Counted from the stretch's first letter, positions 17,402 to 26,996 are shown. The stretch: DNA of 64,000 nt from Marinobacter iranensis (GCF_029207565.1 NZ_JANCMW010000001.1:496001-560000), one strand, 5' to 3'. Made by a program: numbers and translations. Notes: a model not told the origin generated them from the sequence alone.

Positions 17402-18416
17402 TGTCCCCTCCCTGTACTTCGCGCCGTGATGTTCTCAGGTTGCCCGCGATTCTGGAGCATTGCACCAGCAGCCAGAGCAGGGCCGCCATGCCTGCCGGCC
17501 AGGCGTAAAGTTCAGTCACCGGCCGGTAGTGTTTGCCTTCCAGTTCTATGGGCTCCAACTGGTTGATGCTTTCGTAGATCAGTTCCAGCTCAGGCAGGCT
17601 GCGGGCCCTGAAATACTCCCCGCCGGTTTGCTGGGCTATACGCTTCAGCAGTCCTTCATCCAGGTCGCGGGACGGGTTAACCCGGCGAGAGCCCAGCAGC
17701 CCGCGCTGAACCATGGATTCGGCGCCGATACCAATGGTATAGATGCGCACTCCGGCTGCCTTGGCAATTTCGGCGGCCTTGTCCGGAGCAATTTCACCGG
17801 CGGTGTTGGCGCCATCGGTCAGCAGTACAACCACCCGCTGTTCCTGGGGCCGGTTGCGAAGGCGCTTGACCGCCAGGCCCAGGGCGTCACCGATGGCCGT
17901 GGCCCGCCCCGCCATGCCGATGCCTGCTTCGTTCAGCAGCGTGCGTACCGTTGCCAGGTCGAACGTCAGGGGAGCCTGGATATAGGGCTCGGTACCGAAT
18001 AACAACAGCCCCAGCCGGTCGCCTTCACGGCGCTGGATAAAGTCATCAAGGACGCGCTTGACCGCCTGCAGCCGGTTAATGCTACGGCCCTGGATGACCA
18101 TGTCCCGCTCATCCATGGACGGGGATATATCCACCGCCAGGAGCAGGTCACGCCCACTCACGGGCAACTGTACCTGCTCTCCCACGTGTTGCGGGCGCGC
18201 CAGTGCCACTACCAGTAACAGCCACATAAGAAACAGCACCAACTGCTGCCAAAGAGGCACTCGGCTTCCACTGCGGCTGACGCCCGGCAAATCGGAGAGC
18301 CAGTGGCCGACGGGGAACACAGGCGCCTCCACTGCCTGGGCACTGCGTTTGCGCAGGCGCATTAGCAAGGGCAGCAGGGCCAGTAACAGGACCCAGGGGT
18401 AGACGAGGCTCAGCAT
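17394..18416 (-). CDS. BatA-like VWA membrane protein
   Basis: 340 residues: an N-terminal membrane segment (residues 2-20), another near 57-74, a von Willebrand A domain with the metal-site motif DISPS (Asp96-Ser100) and the later TDGANTAG loop, and a C-terminal membrane segment. This is the BatA arrangement. I chose ATG 18416: it overlaps the DUF4381 stop (ATGCTGA), has GGAGG just upstream, and begins with the conserved LSLVYPWVL. The frame stays open to 18488 inside the upstream gene, but that part is not family-like. Confidence 0.9.
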   Translation of the reverse strand: MLSLVYPWVLLLALLPLLMRLRKRSAQAVEAPVFPVGHWLSDLPGVSRSGSRVPLWQQLVLFLMWLLLVVALARPQHVGEQVQLPVSGRDLLLAVDISPSMDERDMVIQGRSINRLQAVKRVLDDFIQRREGDRLGLLLFGTEPYIQAPLTFDLATVRTLLNEAGIGMAGRATAIGDALGLAVKRLRNRPQEQRVVVLLTDGANTAGEIAPDKAAEIAKAAGVRIYTIGIGAESMVQRGLLGSRRVNPSRDLDEGLLKRIAQQTGGEYFRARSLPELELIYESINQLEPIELEGKHYRPVTELYAWPAGMAALLWLLVQCSRIAGNLRTSRREVQGGDNG

Positions 18417-18880
18417 TTCTGGCCTCCCAGCCAAACCCGGGCGAACGCGACGGCGTCGCCGGTTTGGCATTCTGGCTTCGGTTGCCAACTGCTGTTCACC
18501 ATGGCTTCCACCACCGGGCGCGAGGCGATGCGGTCTTTCGGGCTGGTGTCCAGAAGGAAGCGGATCCAGGATTCACCGGACAGGGACTCCGGCAGGCGTT
18601 CAGGGTAGCGGATGCGGGCCGCTTGTTTGAGAAGTGCATTCAGTGCTCCAAACCACTCGCTGTCGGGCGTGGGCGTTTGCTCCAGCCTGTCCAGTTCGGC
18701 GTGGGCGGTTTTCAGCCAGCGGTTTTTGCGGAGCTTTCGCCTGGCCAGCAGGAAAGCGAGGATGCCCAGGGCAATGACAATGGCCAGCAACAGCCACCAG
18801 CCAGGTGCCGGTGGCCAGAAACCACCGGGTTGCGGCAGGTGAATGTCTCTGAGTTGGCTCAGTGGATCCTGTTCCATCAT
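18410..18880 (-). CDS. DUF4381 family membrane protein
   Basis: About 156 residues: a short N-terminus ending in LRDIHLPQPGGFWPPAPGWW, one membrane segment (WLLLAIVIALGILAFLLA), then a basic, helical cytoplasmic domain. This is the DUF4381 pattern always seen between DUF58 and BatA genes in MoxR operons. Function is unknown, perhaps an assembly factor for the VWA complex. ATG 18880 or the next codon (18877) are equally plausible starts, just after the DUF58 stop. Confidence 0.85.
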   Translation of the reverse strand: MMEQDPLSQLRDIHLPQPGGFWPPAPGWWLLLAIVIALGILAFLLARRKLRKNRWLKTAHAELDRLEQTPTPDSEWFGALNALLKQAARIRYPERLPESLSGESWIRFLLDTSPKDRIASRPVVEAMVNSSWQPKPECQTGDAVAFARVWLGGQKC

Positions 18881-18899
18881 GGTTTTGTTGCGGGTCCTG

Positions 18900-19844
18900 T
18901 CATCCGATATGACCACGGGGGCCAAGTAAAGTCTGTAATGTCAGGGCGGGCTGGTCACCGGTCATCACACTGGCGGGTTGTACCCCCGCCGTGCGGAAAC
19001 ATTCTTCAAGCGCTTCCGTGTGCTGGCGGACCTTCTCCGCGTACGCCCGCTGGAAACGGGGGTTACTGCTATCAAACCATACCGGCCCGTCTTCTCCGGC
19101 AATGGCGAAGCGGCCGCTGTCAGGCAACTTCAGCTCCAGCGGGTCGATGACCCTCAGGGCGCTGACAGTGTTGTGACGGGCCAGTGAGCCGAGCAGCCGC
19201 GAGGTGTCTCCGGTAATGGTCAGGAAGTCGCTGATGACAAAAATACGGCTGCCTGTGTGTGCTACCCGGCGTGCTTCCTGGAGGGCTGTATCCAGGTTGG
19301 CCGTTCCGGCATTGGCGCCTTGCGGCGATTTCGAGTCGCGGGTGCTCCGCTGTTGTCTTGCCACGGTATCAAGGAGTTGGAGCACCGATTTCTTGCGCCG
19401 GGCCGGCCGTTGTACTGTCAGTTCATCGCCATTGAACACGATACCTCCGACCTGGTCTCCAGACCAGAGCGCGAGCCAGGCCAGGATTCCGGCAAGCTGG
19501 GCACAGCGTACCTGTTTGTAGGCGCCAGTGCTGGCAAAAAACAGCGAGGGGCCCAGATCGCACAGCAGGAGTACCGGCCGCTCGCGCTCCTCTTCATAAA
19601 GTTTGGTATGGGGTGATTGTCGCCGCGCCGTCACCCGCCAGTCGATACTGCGAATATCATCCCCGGGCTGATACTGACGCACTTCCGCAAACGCCATACC
19701 CCGTCCACGGCGGGGTGAGCGTTGCAGGCCGGCCTGCCGGGACCTGACCGGCCGGGCCGCCGGCAACTTCAGTGCACGGGCGTCCGCCTGCAGGCGAATA
19801 AGGCCCGAAAGGGAGATGTGGGTAGCTGGTTCGGCTGGTGTCAT
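18900..19844 (-). CDS. DUF58 family protein of the MoxR operon
   Basis: About 314 residues with the DUF58 core RSIDWRVTARRQSPHTKLYEEERE, preceded by the YQPGDDIRSID motif, in a VWA-like fold. DUF58 proteins accompany MoxR AAA ATPases and are thought to be their adaptor or substrate. ATG 19844 is chosen; an in-frame GTG at 19850 adds two residues. It lies 5-11 bases after the moxR stop. Confidence 0.9.
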   Translation of the reverse strand: MTPAEPATHISLSGLIRLQADARALKLPAARPVRSRQAGLQRSPRRGRGMAFAEVRQYQPGDDIRSIDWRVTARRQSPHTKLYEEERERPVLLLCDLGPSLFFASTGAYKQVRCAQLAGILAWLALWSGDQVGGIVFNGDELTVQRPARRKKSVLQLLDTVARQQRSTRDSKSPQGANAGTANLDTALQEARRVAHTGSRIFVISDFLTITGDTSRLLGSLARHNTVSALRVIDPLELKLPDSGRFAIAGEDGPVWFDSSNPRFQRAYAEKVRQHTEALEECFRTAGVQPASVMTGDQPALTLQTLLGPRGHIG

Positions 19845-19855
19845 GGTCACAGGGA

Positions 19856-20818
19856 TCAGGCGGTTACCGGAACACGGTCGATCAGGCGCTGGATGATGGC
19901 ATCGGCAGTCAGGCCTTCGGCTTCCGCTTCGAATGTCAGCAGGATGCGGTGCCTGAGCACGTCAAAGGCGATGTTGCGGATGTCGTCCGGGCTGACGTAA
20001 TCCCGCCCCTCCAGCCAGGCCATGGCGCGGGCGCAACGATCCAGCGCAATAGTACCCCGCGGGCTGGCACCAAAGGCGGTCCAGCGGGCCAGTTCCGGGT
20101 CCAGGGAGGCCGGGTCCCGGGTGGCAAGCACCAGGGCCAGCAGGTATTGCTCGACGGGCTCTGACATGTAGATGTCTGACACCGCATGCCGTGCCTCGAA
20201 AACCTGGTCCGCCGTCAGACGGACTTCGGCGGCGGCCTGTCCGCGTCGATAGTCGTTGCGCGCCAGGTGAAGAATCGCCTTCTCGGCTGTTGCCGACGGA
20301 TAGTCGATCACCACATGCATCAGGAACCGGTCGAGCTGGGCTTCCGGGAGGGGATAGGTGCCTTCCTGCTCGATGGGATTCTGTGTTGCCATCACCATGA
20401 ACAGACGGTCCAGCGGGAAGGTGCGCATGCCGACACTCACCTGGCGTTCCCCCATGGCCTCCAACAGGGCCGATTGCACCTTGGCGGGCGCCCGGTTGAT
20501 TTCATCGGCCAGTACCAGGTTGTGGAAGATTGGCCCGTGCTGGAATTCGAACTGACCGGTTTCGGCGCGATAGATTTCACTGCCGGTGACGTCGGACGGA
20601 AGCAGGTCAGGGGTGAACTGGATGCGGTGAAAGTCACCGTCGAGGTGATCGGCGAGGGCTTTGATGGCGGTGGTTTTTGCCAGGCCGGGAGCGCCTTCCA
20701 CCAACAGGTGACCATCAGCCAACAGGGCAATCAGCAAACGATCCACCAGCTTTTCCTGGCCGATTATCCGTTTTGCTAACTGAGACCTGAGCTCTCCAAA
20801 CGTATGCTGTAATGCCAT
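19856..20818 (-). CDS. MoxR-family AAA ATPase
   Basis: 320 residues. Walker A is GAPGLAKTT near residue 40, Walker B is LVLADEINR, and sensor region MATQNPIEQEGTYPLPEAQLDRF is the MoxR hallmark. MoxR ATPases are chaperones that activate or remodel VWA-domain partners, here encoded directly downstream (DUF58, BatA, BatB). It is the first gene of this six-gene operon and is divergent from gdhB. Confidence 0.94.
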   Translation of the reverse strand: MALQHTFGELRSQLAKRIIGQEKLVDRLLIALLADGHLLVEGAPGLAKTTAIKALADHLDGDFHRIQFTPDLLPSDVTGSEIYRAETGQFEFQHGPIFHNLVLADEINRAPAKVQSALLEAMGERQVSVGMRTFPLDRLFMVMATQNPIEQEGTYPLPEAQLDRFLMHVVIDYPSATAEKAILHLARNDYRRGQAAAEVRLTADQVFEARHAVSDIYMSEPVEQYLLALVLATRDPASLDPELARWTAFGASPRGTIALDRCARAMAWLEGRDYVSPDDIRNIAFDVLRHRILLTFEAEAEGLTADAIIQRLIDRVPVTA

Positions 20819-20962
20819 GGGGGATGTTCACTCCTACTGCAGGGATGGTTCGCGTAAGTAGTTGCCGCAGTTTTCGCATCTGTGGGGCAAAAATCAAGGC
20901 TTTGACTATGCTTATGTGACGGTACACCGATTACGTTTATTTCACACTCACAGAGGTCGACT

Positions 20963-23900
20963 ATGAATGCGCTGACGATCGCCAGCAAGGAACAGTTTTT
21001 CCAACAGCTGGACGAAGCTTTCGCTGAAAAAATAGCGAAAACCGAAGCGAAAAAGATCAGTGAATTCGCAAAGCAGCATTATGCACACATTCCTCTCGAA
21101 GAGCTTGTAAGTCGAAGGTTTGCCGACACCTACGGAGCCATACTGGCGGCCTGGCAATTTCTCCAGAAGCGTTCTGCCGAAGAAACCCCCGTGTCTGTAT
21201 TCAATCCGGACCTGGAAAGTGACGGCTGGCAGTCGACCCACACCGTCATTTTCATTCTTCACCCGAACATGCCGTTCCTGATCGATTCCCTGCGGATAGC
21301 GATCAACCAGCGTGAGATTGGCACCCACTCCATACAACACTCCATACTTCAGGTGGAGCGGGATACACAGGGAAAGTTTAAAAAGCTGCACCCTCCCAAG
21401 AAGAAGTCCGCTAACGCCAGTTACGAAGCGTTGATTGTCCTGGAAATCGACCGCCACAGCAGCCCGGAGGATCTGAGGTCGCTGGAGGAGGTGTTGCAAA
21501 CCATCCTTCACGAGGTGCGCATAGCGGTCAGTGATTTTCCGATAGTGACCGAAAAAGTCAACGAAATCAGCCGCGAACTGGATGACACCACGGCGGGAAT
21601 CGACGAGGAGAGCAAGGAAGAGGCCAAGGCGTTTCTGGAATGGCTGGTAAAGGACCACTTCACCTTCCTGGGCTATGACGAATACGATTTTGCCAAGGAC
21701 AAGAGCGGGCTGGTGGTCCGCCGTGTAGAGAATTCCGAGCTGGGTATCCTGCGGGTCAACAATGAGCGCCCGGACAAGGTCAGGTTGAACGAATTGCCCC
21801 AACGCACCCGCCACGAAATGACCCGTACCGATGATATTTTCATCTTCGCCAAATCGGCCCAGCGTTCGCGAGTGCACCGTCCTGCGTATCCGGATTATAT
21901 CGCCGTCAAGAAGTTTAACAGCAAGGGCGAAGTGGTGGGTGAGCGCCGTTTCCTGGGTCTGTATACCTCTCGGGTATACAACGAGCGCCCGGATGAGATT
22001 CCCCTGCTGCGGCGCAAGTTCCAGACCGTTATGCGGCGTTCAGGGTTCCTGCGTGATGATTACGCCGGTAAGGAGCTGGACCAGATTCTAACGGTGTATC
22101 CCAGGGACGAACTGTTCCAGATCGAGCCCGGCGAGCTGCTGTCTGTCGCCAAGAGCATCCTTTACATTCAGGAGCGTCGTCGGATTGAGCTGTTCATGCG
22201 GGAGGACGTGTATGGCCAGTTCGTGACCTGCCTGGCGTTCTTCCCGCGGGATATCTACAACACGGAACTGCGTCTGAGGGTGGAGCAGGTGTTGCAGGAC
22301 GCGCTCGAAGCCGAGGATATTGAATTTGTTACTCATTTCTCCGAATCCGTGTTGGCGCGTGTGCAGTTCACGATTCGTGTACCCCAGGTGGAAAACCGTC
22401 AGTTGCCGATATCGGAAATTCGCGAGAAAGTCATAGATCTCGCGCAGTCCTGGCGTGACGGGCTGCTGGAGGCGCTGCACGAAGCCTATGGCGAAGAGCA
22501 GGGCAACGAGATGTTTCGCCTCTATTCGGCAGGCTTCCCGGCCAGCTACAAGGACATGTTCTCGCCCAGGCGAGCGGCGATTGACCTCGAGCATATCTCC
22601 GGTGCGGCCAACGAGAAACACCTCACCATGAGTTTTTACCGGGCTCTCGAAGAAGAGGAGAGCACGCTGCACTTCAAGCTCTTTTACCCGGATGAGCCGT
22701 TGCCGCTGTCAGACGTGATGCCAATCTTTGACAACCTGGGTTTCCGGGTGATTGGCGAACACCCCTTTGAGGTCAGTGATCGCCGGGGCAAGACGGTCTG
22801 GATACATGACTTCACCTTGCAGGCCCATAGCGGAAAGGTGGTGGATATTCACCGTATCCGGCCCATCTTCGAGGACCTGTTCCGTCGGGTGTGGTACGGG
22901 GATGCCGAGAACGATGCCTTCAACCGGTTGCTGCTGTCCTCCTACATGAGCTGGCGGGAGATTGCCCTGTTGCGGACCTACGCCCGTTACATGCGCCAGA
23001 TCCGTTTCTCCAACAGTCAGACCTTTATCTCCAATACCCTGGTTAACCATGTGGACCTGACACGTCTGCTGCTGGAGTTCTTCGAGGTTCGCTTCAATCC
23101 CGAGCGGTACCAGAGTGAGGGTAAAAGTGCCGCTGCGCAGCAAAAGCTGGAGATTGAGTTCAATGCCGGCCTTGATGAGGTGGAGAACCTTAGTGAGGAC
23201 CGGGTGCTGCGCCTGTTCCTGGAGCTGATGCAGGCCACATTACGCACTAACTATTACCAGCCCGACGGGGAAGGCAAGACCAAACCATACATCAGTGTGA
23301 AGTTTGATCCTTCCCATATCCCGGATATGCCACTGCCGCTGCCCATGTTCGAGATCTTCGTCTATTCGCCAAGGGTTGAAGGCGTGCATCTGCGAGGCGG
23401 CAAGGTGGCTCGTGGCGGCCTGCGCTGGTCCGACCGGTTCGAGGACTACCGCACTGAAATCCTCGGGCTGGTGAAAGCGCAGCAGGTCAAGAACGCCGTT
23501 ATTGTGCCCGTTGGTGCCAAGGGCGGTTTTGTGGCCAAGCGGTTGCCGGACATGTCGGACCGTGAAGCCTTCCAGGCGGAGGGTATCGAAGCCTACAAAA
23601 CCTTCATCCGGGGCCTGCTGGATATTACCGACAACCTTGTAGATGGGGGCATCCAGCCACCGGGAGCGGTTATCCGTCACGACGATGACGACCATTATCT
23701 CGTTGTTGCCGCGGACAAGGGTACCGCAACCTTCTCGGACATAGCCAATGGCCTGGCAGCGGAGTATGGCTTCTGGATGGGGGACGCCTTTGCTTCCGGT
23801 GGCAGCAATGGCTATGACCACAAGAAAATGGGCATTACCGCCCGCGGTGCCTGGGTCTCTGTTGAGCGCCATTTCCGCGAGCTGGGGATCAACCCCGCTC

Positions 23901-25849
23901 TGGATGAATTCACCGCCATTGGTATCGGTGACATGGCTGGTGACGTCTTTGGCAATGGCCTGCTTTCCTCGGAAAAAACCAGGCTTGTGGCGGCTTTCAA
24001 CCATATTCACATCTTCATCGACCCAACGCCGGATGCCGCCAAGAGCTACAAGGAACGCAAGCGTTTGTTCGAACTGCCGCGCTCGTCATGGACCGACTAC
24101 GACACCAGCCTGATCTCGAAAGGTGGCGGTGTATTCAGTCGTAGCGCCAAGTCGATTCCGGTCAGCCCGGAGATGAAGAAGCTGCTGGGGATCAAGTCAG
24201 ACCGGGTTCCGCCCAACATGCTGATTACCCACATCCTGAAAGCTCAGGCGGATCTGCTCTGGGTAGGTGGCATTGGTACCTACGTGAAGGGGCAGAATGA
24301 GTCCCATGGCGATGTCGGAGACAAAGCCAACGATGCGGTTCGCATCAACGGCTCCGAACTTCGCTGCAAGATCGTCGGTGAAGGCGGTAACCTGGGCCTG
24401 ACGCAGTTTGGGCGCATTGAGTTTGCGCTGCGTGGCGGCCGGCTCAATACCGACTTCATCGACAACTCCGGCGGTGTGGATTGCTCGGACCACGAAGTAA
24501 ATATAAAGATCCTGTTGAACCATGCTGTTGCCATGGGGGATCTGACTGATAAGCAGCGCAACATCATGCTGGAGGAAATGACGGATGATGTGGCTGCCCT
24601 GGTGCTGAAGAACAATTACCGGCAAACCCAGGCCATCAGTATTGCTAGTGTTGAAGCCGTTACTCGCCATGAAGAGTATCGTCGGCTGATGAACAATATG
24701 GAAAGCGAGGGCAAGCTCAATCGCAGCCTGGAGTTCCTGCCGGACGACGAAACCCTGTCCGAGCGCAAACTGGACAAGAAGGGGCTGACTCGTCCGGAAC
24801 TTTCGGTACTGATTTCCTACGTCAAGGGCGACCTGAAGCAGACCCTGATTGACAGCAGCCTGCCGGACGAGCCCTTGCTGGCCGGGGAAATGTACAAGGT
24901 ATTTCCCCAGGACATGACCCGTAAATTCTCCAGGGAACTGGGCGAGCACCAGTTGCGCCGGGAGATCATCGCAACCCAGATTGCCAACGACATGGTTAAT
25001 CACATGGGTATTACCTTTGTGGAGCGGTTGAAACAGTCAACCGGGGCTGATGCCGCGTCGATTTCGCTGGCATGGATCATCGCCCGCGATGTTTTCCGCC
25101 TGGATACCTGGTGGGACAAGATCGAGTACCTGGATTATTTCATACCCGCCAAATTGCAGATGGAACTGATGGGCGACCTGATGCGGCTGGTTCGTCGCGC
25201 TGTCCGCTGGTTGCTGCGTAATCGCCGTGGAGAGCTTGGCATCCAGAGCCATATGGAACGCTTTGCCGACAGTGTCTGGAAGATCACCGCTGATCTGCCG
25301 GACTATCTCGGGGATCAGGCCTGCGCCGACTGGAAAAAGCGCCACGACGAACTGGTCGAATCAGGCTTGCCCGCTGAACTGGCCTCTGTGGTTTCTGGTA
25401 CCAGCTATCTGTACTCCTCCCTTGGCATCATTGAGGCCCGAGAGGCTACCGGCATGCCGCTGAAAACGGTTGCCAACCTCTATTATGATCTTGGTGACAA
25501 ACTGGACCTGAACTGGTTTGCCAACGCGATAGCTGCATTGGTGCCCGCTTCTCACTGGCAAGCCCTGGCAAGGGAGAGCTTCCGTGAAGACCTGGATTGG
25601 CAACAGCGCGCGCTGACCACCGGCGTGCTCAAGCTGGCGGGTAAGCCGGGCGATGTGAGCAGCGCCGTTGAGGGCTGGATGGAGCGGCATAACGCCATGA
25701 TCACGCGCTGGAAATCCATGCTGGCGGAACTCAAGGGTGTGCGTGAGCCGGAATACGCGATGTTCTCTGTTGCCCTGCGTGAGCTGCTGGATCTGGCCCA
25801 GACCACCATGCATGAACATCACGATGAAGCACAGACTCAGACCAGTTGA
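20963..25849 (+). CDS. gdhB: NAD-specific glutamate dehydrogenase, large (GdhB) type
   Basis: 1628 residues, matching the ~180-kDa NAD-dependent glutamate dehydrogenases of Pseudomonas and Streptomyces. These oxidise glutamate to 2-oxoglutarate and ammonia for amino-acid catabolism. An N-terminal regulatory region (ACT-like) of about 700 residues precedes the catalytic domain. The latter shows RGGLRWSDRFEDYRTEILGL, QQVKNAVIVPVGAKGGFV and the NAD region GIGDMAGDVFGNGLL. The start has AGAGG upstream. It is monocistronic-looking, divergent from moxR. Confidence 0.96.
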   Translation: MNALTIASKEQFFQQLDEAFAEKIAKTEAKKISEFAKQHYAHIPLEELVSRRFADTYGAILAAWQFLQKRSAEETPVSVFNPDLESDGWQSTHTVIFILHPNMPFLIDSLRIAINQREIGTHSIQHSILQVERDTQGKFKKLHPPKKKSANASYEALIVLEIDRHSSPEDLRSLEEVLQTILHEVRIAVSDFPIVTEKVNEISRELDDTTAGIDEESKEEAKAFLEWLVKDHFTFLGYDEYDFAKDKSGLVVRRVENSELGILRVNNERPDKVRLNELPQRTRHEMTRTDDIFIFAKSAQRSRVHRPAYPDYIAVKKFNSKGEVVGERRFLGLYTSRVYNERPDEIPLLRRKFQTVMRRSGFLRDDYAGKELDQILTVYPRDELFQIEPGELLSVAKSILYIQERRRIELFMREDVYGQFVTCLAFFPRDIYNTELRLRVEQVLQDALEAEDIEFVTHFSESVLARVQFTIRVPQVENRQLPISEIREKVIDLAQSWRDGLLEALHEAYGEEQGNEMFRLYSAGFPASYKDMFSPRRAAIDLEHISGAANEKHLTMSFYRALEEEESTLHFKLFYPDEPLPLSDVMPIFDNLGFRVIGEHPFEVSDRRGKTVWIHDFTLQAHSGKVVDIHRIRPIFEDLFRRVWYGDAENDAFNRLLLSSYMSWREIALLRTYARYMRQIRFSNSQTFISNTLVNHVDLTRLLLEFFEVRFNPERYQSEGKSAAAQQKLEIEFNAGLDEVENLSEDRVLRLFLELMQATLRTNYYQPDGEGKTKPYISVKFDPSHIPDMPLPLPMFEIFVYSPRVEGVHLRGGKVARGGLRWSDRFEDYRTEILGLVKAQQVKNAVIVPVGAKGGFVAKRLPDMSDREAFQAEGIEAYKTFIRGLLDITDNLVDGGIQPPGAVIRHDDDDHYLVVAADKGTATFSDIANGLAAEYGFWMGDAFASGGSNGYDHKKMGITARGAWVSVERHFRELGINPALDEFTAIGIGDMAGDVFGNGLLSSEKTRLVAAFNHIHIFIDPTPDAAKSYKERKRLFELPRSSWTDYDTSLISKGGGVFSRSAKSIPVSPEMKKLLGIKSDRVPPNMLITHILKAQADLLWVGGIGTYVKGQNESHGDVGDKANDAVRINGSELRCKIVGEGGNLGLTQFGRIEFALRGGRLNTDFIDNSGGVDCSDHEVNIKILLNHAVAMGDLTDKQRNIMLEEMTDDVAALVLKNNYRQTQAISIASVEAVTRHEEYRRLMNNMESEGKLNRSLEFLPDDETLSERKLDKKGLTRPELSVLISYVKGDLKQTLIDSSLPDEPLLAGEMYKVFPQDMTRKFSRELGEHQLRREIIATQIANDMVNHMGITFVERLKQSTGADAASISLAWIIARDVFRLDTWWDKIEYLDYFIPAKLQMELMGDLMRLVRRAVRWLLRNRRGELGIQSHMERFADSVWKITADLPDYLGDQACADWKKRHDELVESGLPAELASVVSGTSYLYSSLGIIEAREATGMPLKTVANLYYDLGDKLDLNWFANAIAALVPASHWQALARESFREDLDWQQRALTTGVLKLAGKPGDVSSAVEGWMERHNAMITRWKSMLAELKGVREPEYAMFSVALRELLDLAQTTMHEHHDEAQTQTS

Positions 25850-25913
25850 TGATTGCTTTATGATGCTGATTGCCGTTCAATTCCGGCAACGTTGATTAGC
25901 AGGGAGAAGTTTG

Positions 25914-26591
25914 ATGGGGCAGCTTGATAATTTGCTGGAAAAAAACAGGGCCTGGGCTGATAACATCAAAAGCCAGGACCCGCAATTCTTTACCCGCTTG
26001 TCCAACCAGCAAGCGCCGGAGTATCTCTGGATAGGCTGTGCGGACAGCCGGGTTCCGGCCAACCAGATTGTCGACCTGATGCCCGGTGAGCTGTTCGTGC
26101 ACCGCAATGTGGCCAATGTAGTGGTACACACCGACTTTAACTGTCTGTCAGTGCTGCAGTTCGCCATTGACGTGCTCAAGGTCAAGCACATCCTGGTGGT
26201 TGGCCACTATGGCTGCGGTGGCGTCAGGGCTGCCCTGCACAATGAGGGTTTTGGGCTGATTTCGAACTGGCTGAGACACGTTCAGGACGTTCGTGACAAG
26301 TATCAGGAGGTGCTTGATGGCGTTGCATCGGATCAGGACCGTGTGGACCGGTTGTGTGAACTGAACGTTGTTGAACAGGTGGGGCACGTTTGCCAGAACA
26401 ACATCGTTCAGGAAGCCTGGCGCCGAGGGCAGACCCTGACGGTGCACGGGTTCGTCTACGACGTGGCGGATGGCATCTTGCGGGACATGGGGTTGTCCAT
26501 AAGTTCGGACGCCGATCGCGAGGCCGTCAAACAGAACAGTGTGGACGAGTTGGTGTTGCGGCCGGTTCGGTCGGGGCGCCAAAAAAAGTGA
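25914..26591 (+). CDS. can: Beta-class carbonic anhydrase
   Basis: 225 residues. It interconverts carbon dioxide and bicarbonate. The zinc ligands are all present at the same positions as in Escherichia coli Can: Cys42, Asp44 and Arg46 in GCADSRVPAN, and His98 and Cys101 in VVGHYGCGGV. ATG 25914 is preferred over TTG 25911, with an AGGGAGA ribosome site 8-14 bases upstream. It follows gdhB by 64 bases but may have its own promoter. Confidence 0.95.
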   Translation: MGQLDNLLEKNRAWADNIKSQDPQFFTRLSNQQAPEYLWIGCADSRVPANQIVDLMPGELFVHRNVANVVVHTDFNCLSVLQFAIDVLKVKHILVVGHYGCGGVRAALHNEGFGLISNWLRHVQDVRDKYQEVLDGVASDQDRVDRLCELNVVEQVGHVCQNNIVQEAWRRGQTLTVHGFVYDVADGILRDMGLSISSDADREAVKQNSVDELVLRPVRSGRQKK

Positions 26592-26615
26592 CACAAATGA
26601 TGTCAAATTGTGTCA
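26589..26615. repeat. Inverted repeat with TGACA/TGTCA motifs after can
   Basis: An eight-base-pair inverted repeat (TGACACAA / TTGTGTCA) with an 11-base spacer that itself contains TGTCA begins at the can stop codon region. A second smaller one (GTGAC / GTCAC at 26623-26636, followed by TTT) comes straight after. It could be a terminator for can or a protein-binding cluster; the T-run is short. Confidence 0.45.
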
Positions 26616-26678
26616 ATTATTCGTGACGGGCGTCACTTTCTGACCCCCGTCGTCATCACAGTTCGGTGCCTGGCTGGT

Positions 26679-26687
26679 TGTTACAAT
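26679..26687 (+). promoter_or_regulatory. Extended -10 promoter of the 57-codon gene
   Basis: TGTTACAAT is an extended -10 element (TG, one base, then TACAAT at 26682-26687) 29 bases upstream of the small gene's start. No clear -35 box is present, which is usual for extended -10 promoters. Confidence 0.45.
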
Positions 26688-26715
26688 GACGTTGCAACAA
26701 GCCAGGAGGTTAACC

Positions 26716-26889
26716 ATGCGAGAGATCGTACAGAAAGCGCTCAGTGCCATGAGCCAGCGCAAGACGACGCAATCCGCACAGGCCCGTCGCCGTGCCAGTG
26801 AAACAACGACGCAGTCCGCACCCTCCGAAGACTGGGGTATGTCACCGGAAGACGCGTTGCGAGCCAATACGGTCGCACGGTACAAGTAA
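26716..26889 (+). CDS. Small basic protein of 57 residues, unknown
   Basis: A short gene with an ideal ribosome site (AGGAGGT, five bases before ATG 26716), an extended -10 element upstream and a perfect 14-bp hairpin just after its stop. The product starts MREIVQKALSAMSQRK, is basic and rich in serine, threonine, glutamine and arginine, and ends in GMSPEDALRANTVARYK. There is no membrane segment or signal peptide. I recognise no family. The expression signals make it a real gene rather than a chance frame. The frame is open upstream to 26686 but only this start has a ribosome site. Confidence 0.7.
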   Translation: MREIVQKALSAMSQRKTTQSAQARRRASETTTQSAPSEDWGMSPEDALRANTVARYK

Positions 26890-26891
26890 TT

Positions 26892-26923
26892 CACCACAAA
26901 CCGGAACGCTCCGGTTTGTGGTG
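26892..26923 (+). terminator. Perfect 14-bp hairpin after the small gene
   Basis: The arms CACCACAAACCGGA and TCCGGTTTGTGGTG are exact complements with a four-base loop, starting three bases after the stop codon. There is no T-run on either side. It is probably a transcript end or stability structure for the small gene. Confidence 0.6.
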
Positions 26924-26951
26924 GCCCGGCCGAGACTCCGGGCCCTATTCC

Positions 26952-26995
26952 GGTTAGAGTATCCCGCCTGAAATGACGACCGGGATACTCTGACC
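26952..26995 (+). other. 15-bp hairpin directly before the rsmC start
   Basis: GGTTAGAGTATCCCG pairs with CGGGATACTCTGACC (one G-T pair) around a 14-base loop; the 3' arm ends one base before the rsmC ATG at 26997. No ribosome site is visible between the stem and the start. Either rsmC is translated from a structured leader or the hairpin ends the upstream transcript. Confidence 0.6.
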
Positions 26996-26996
26996 A

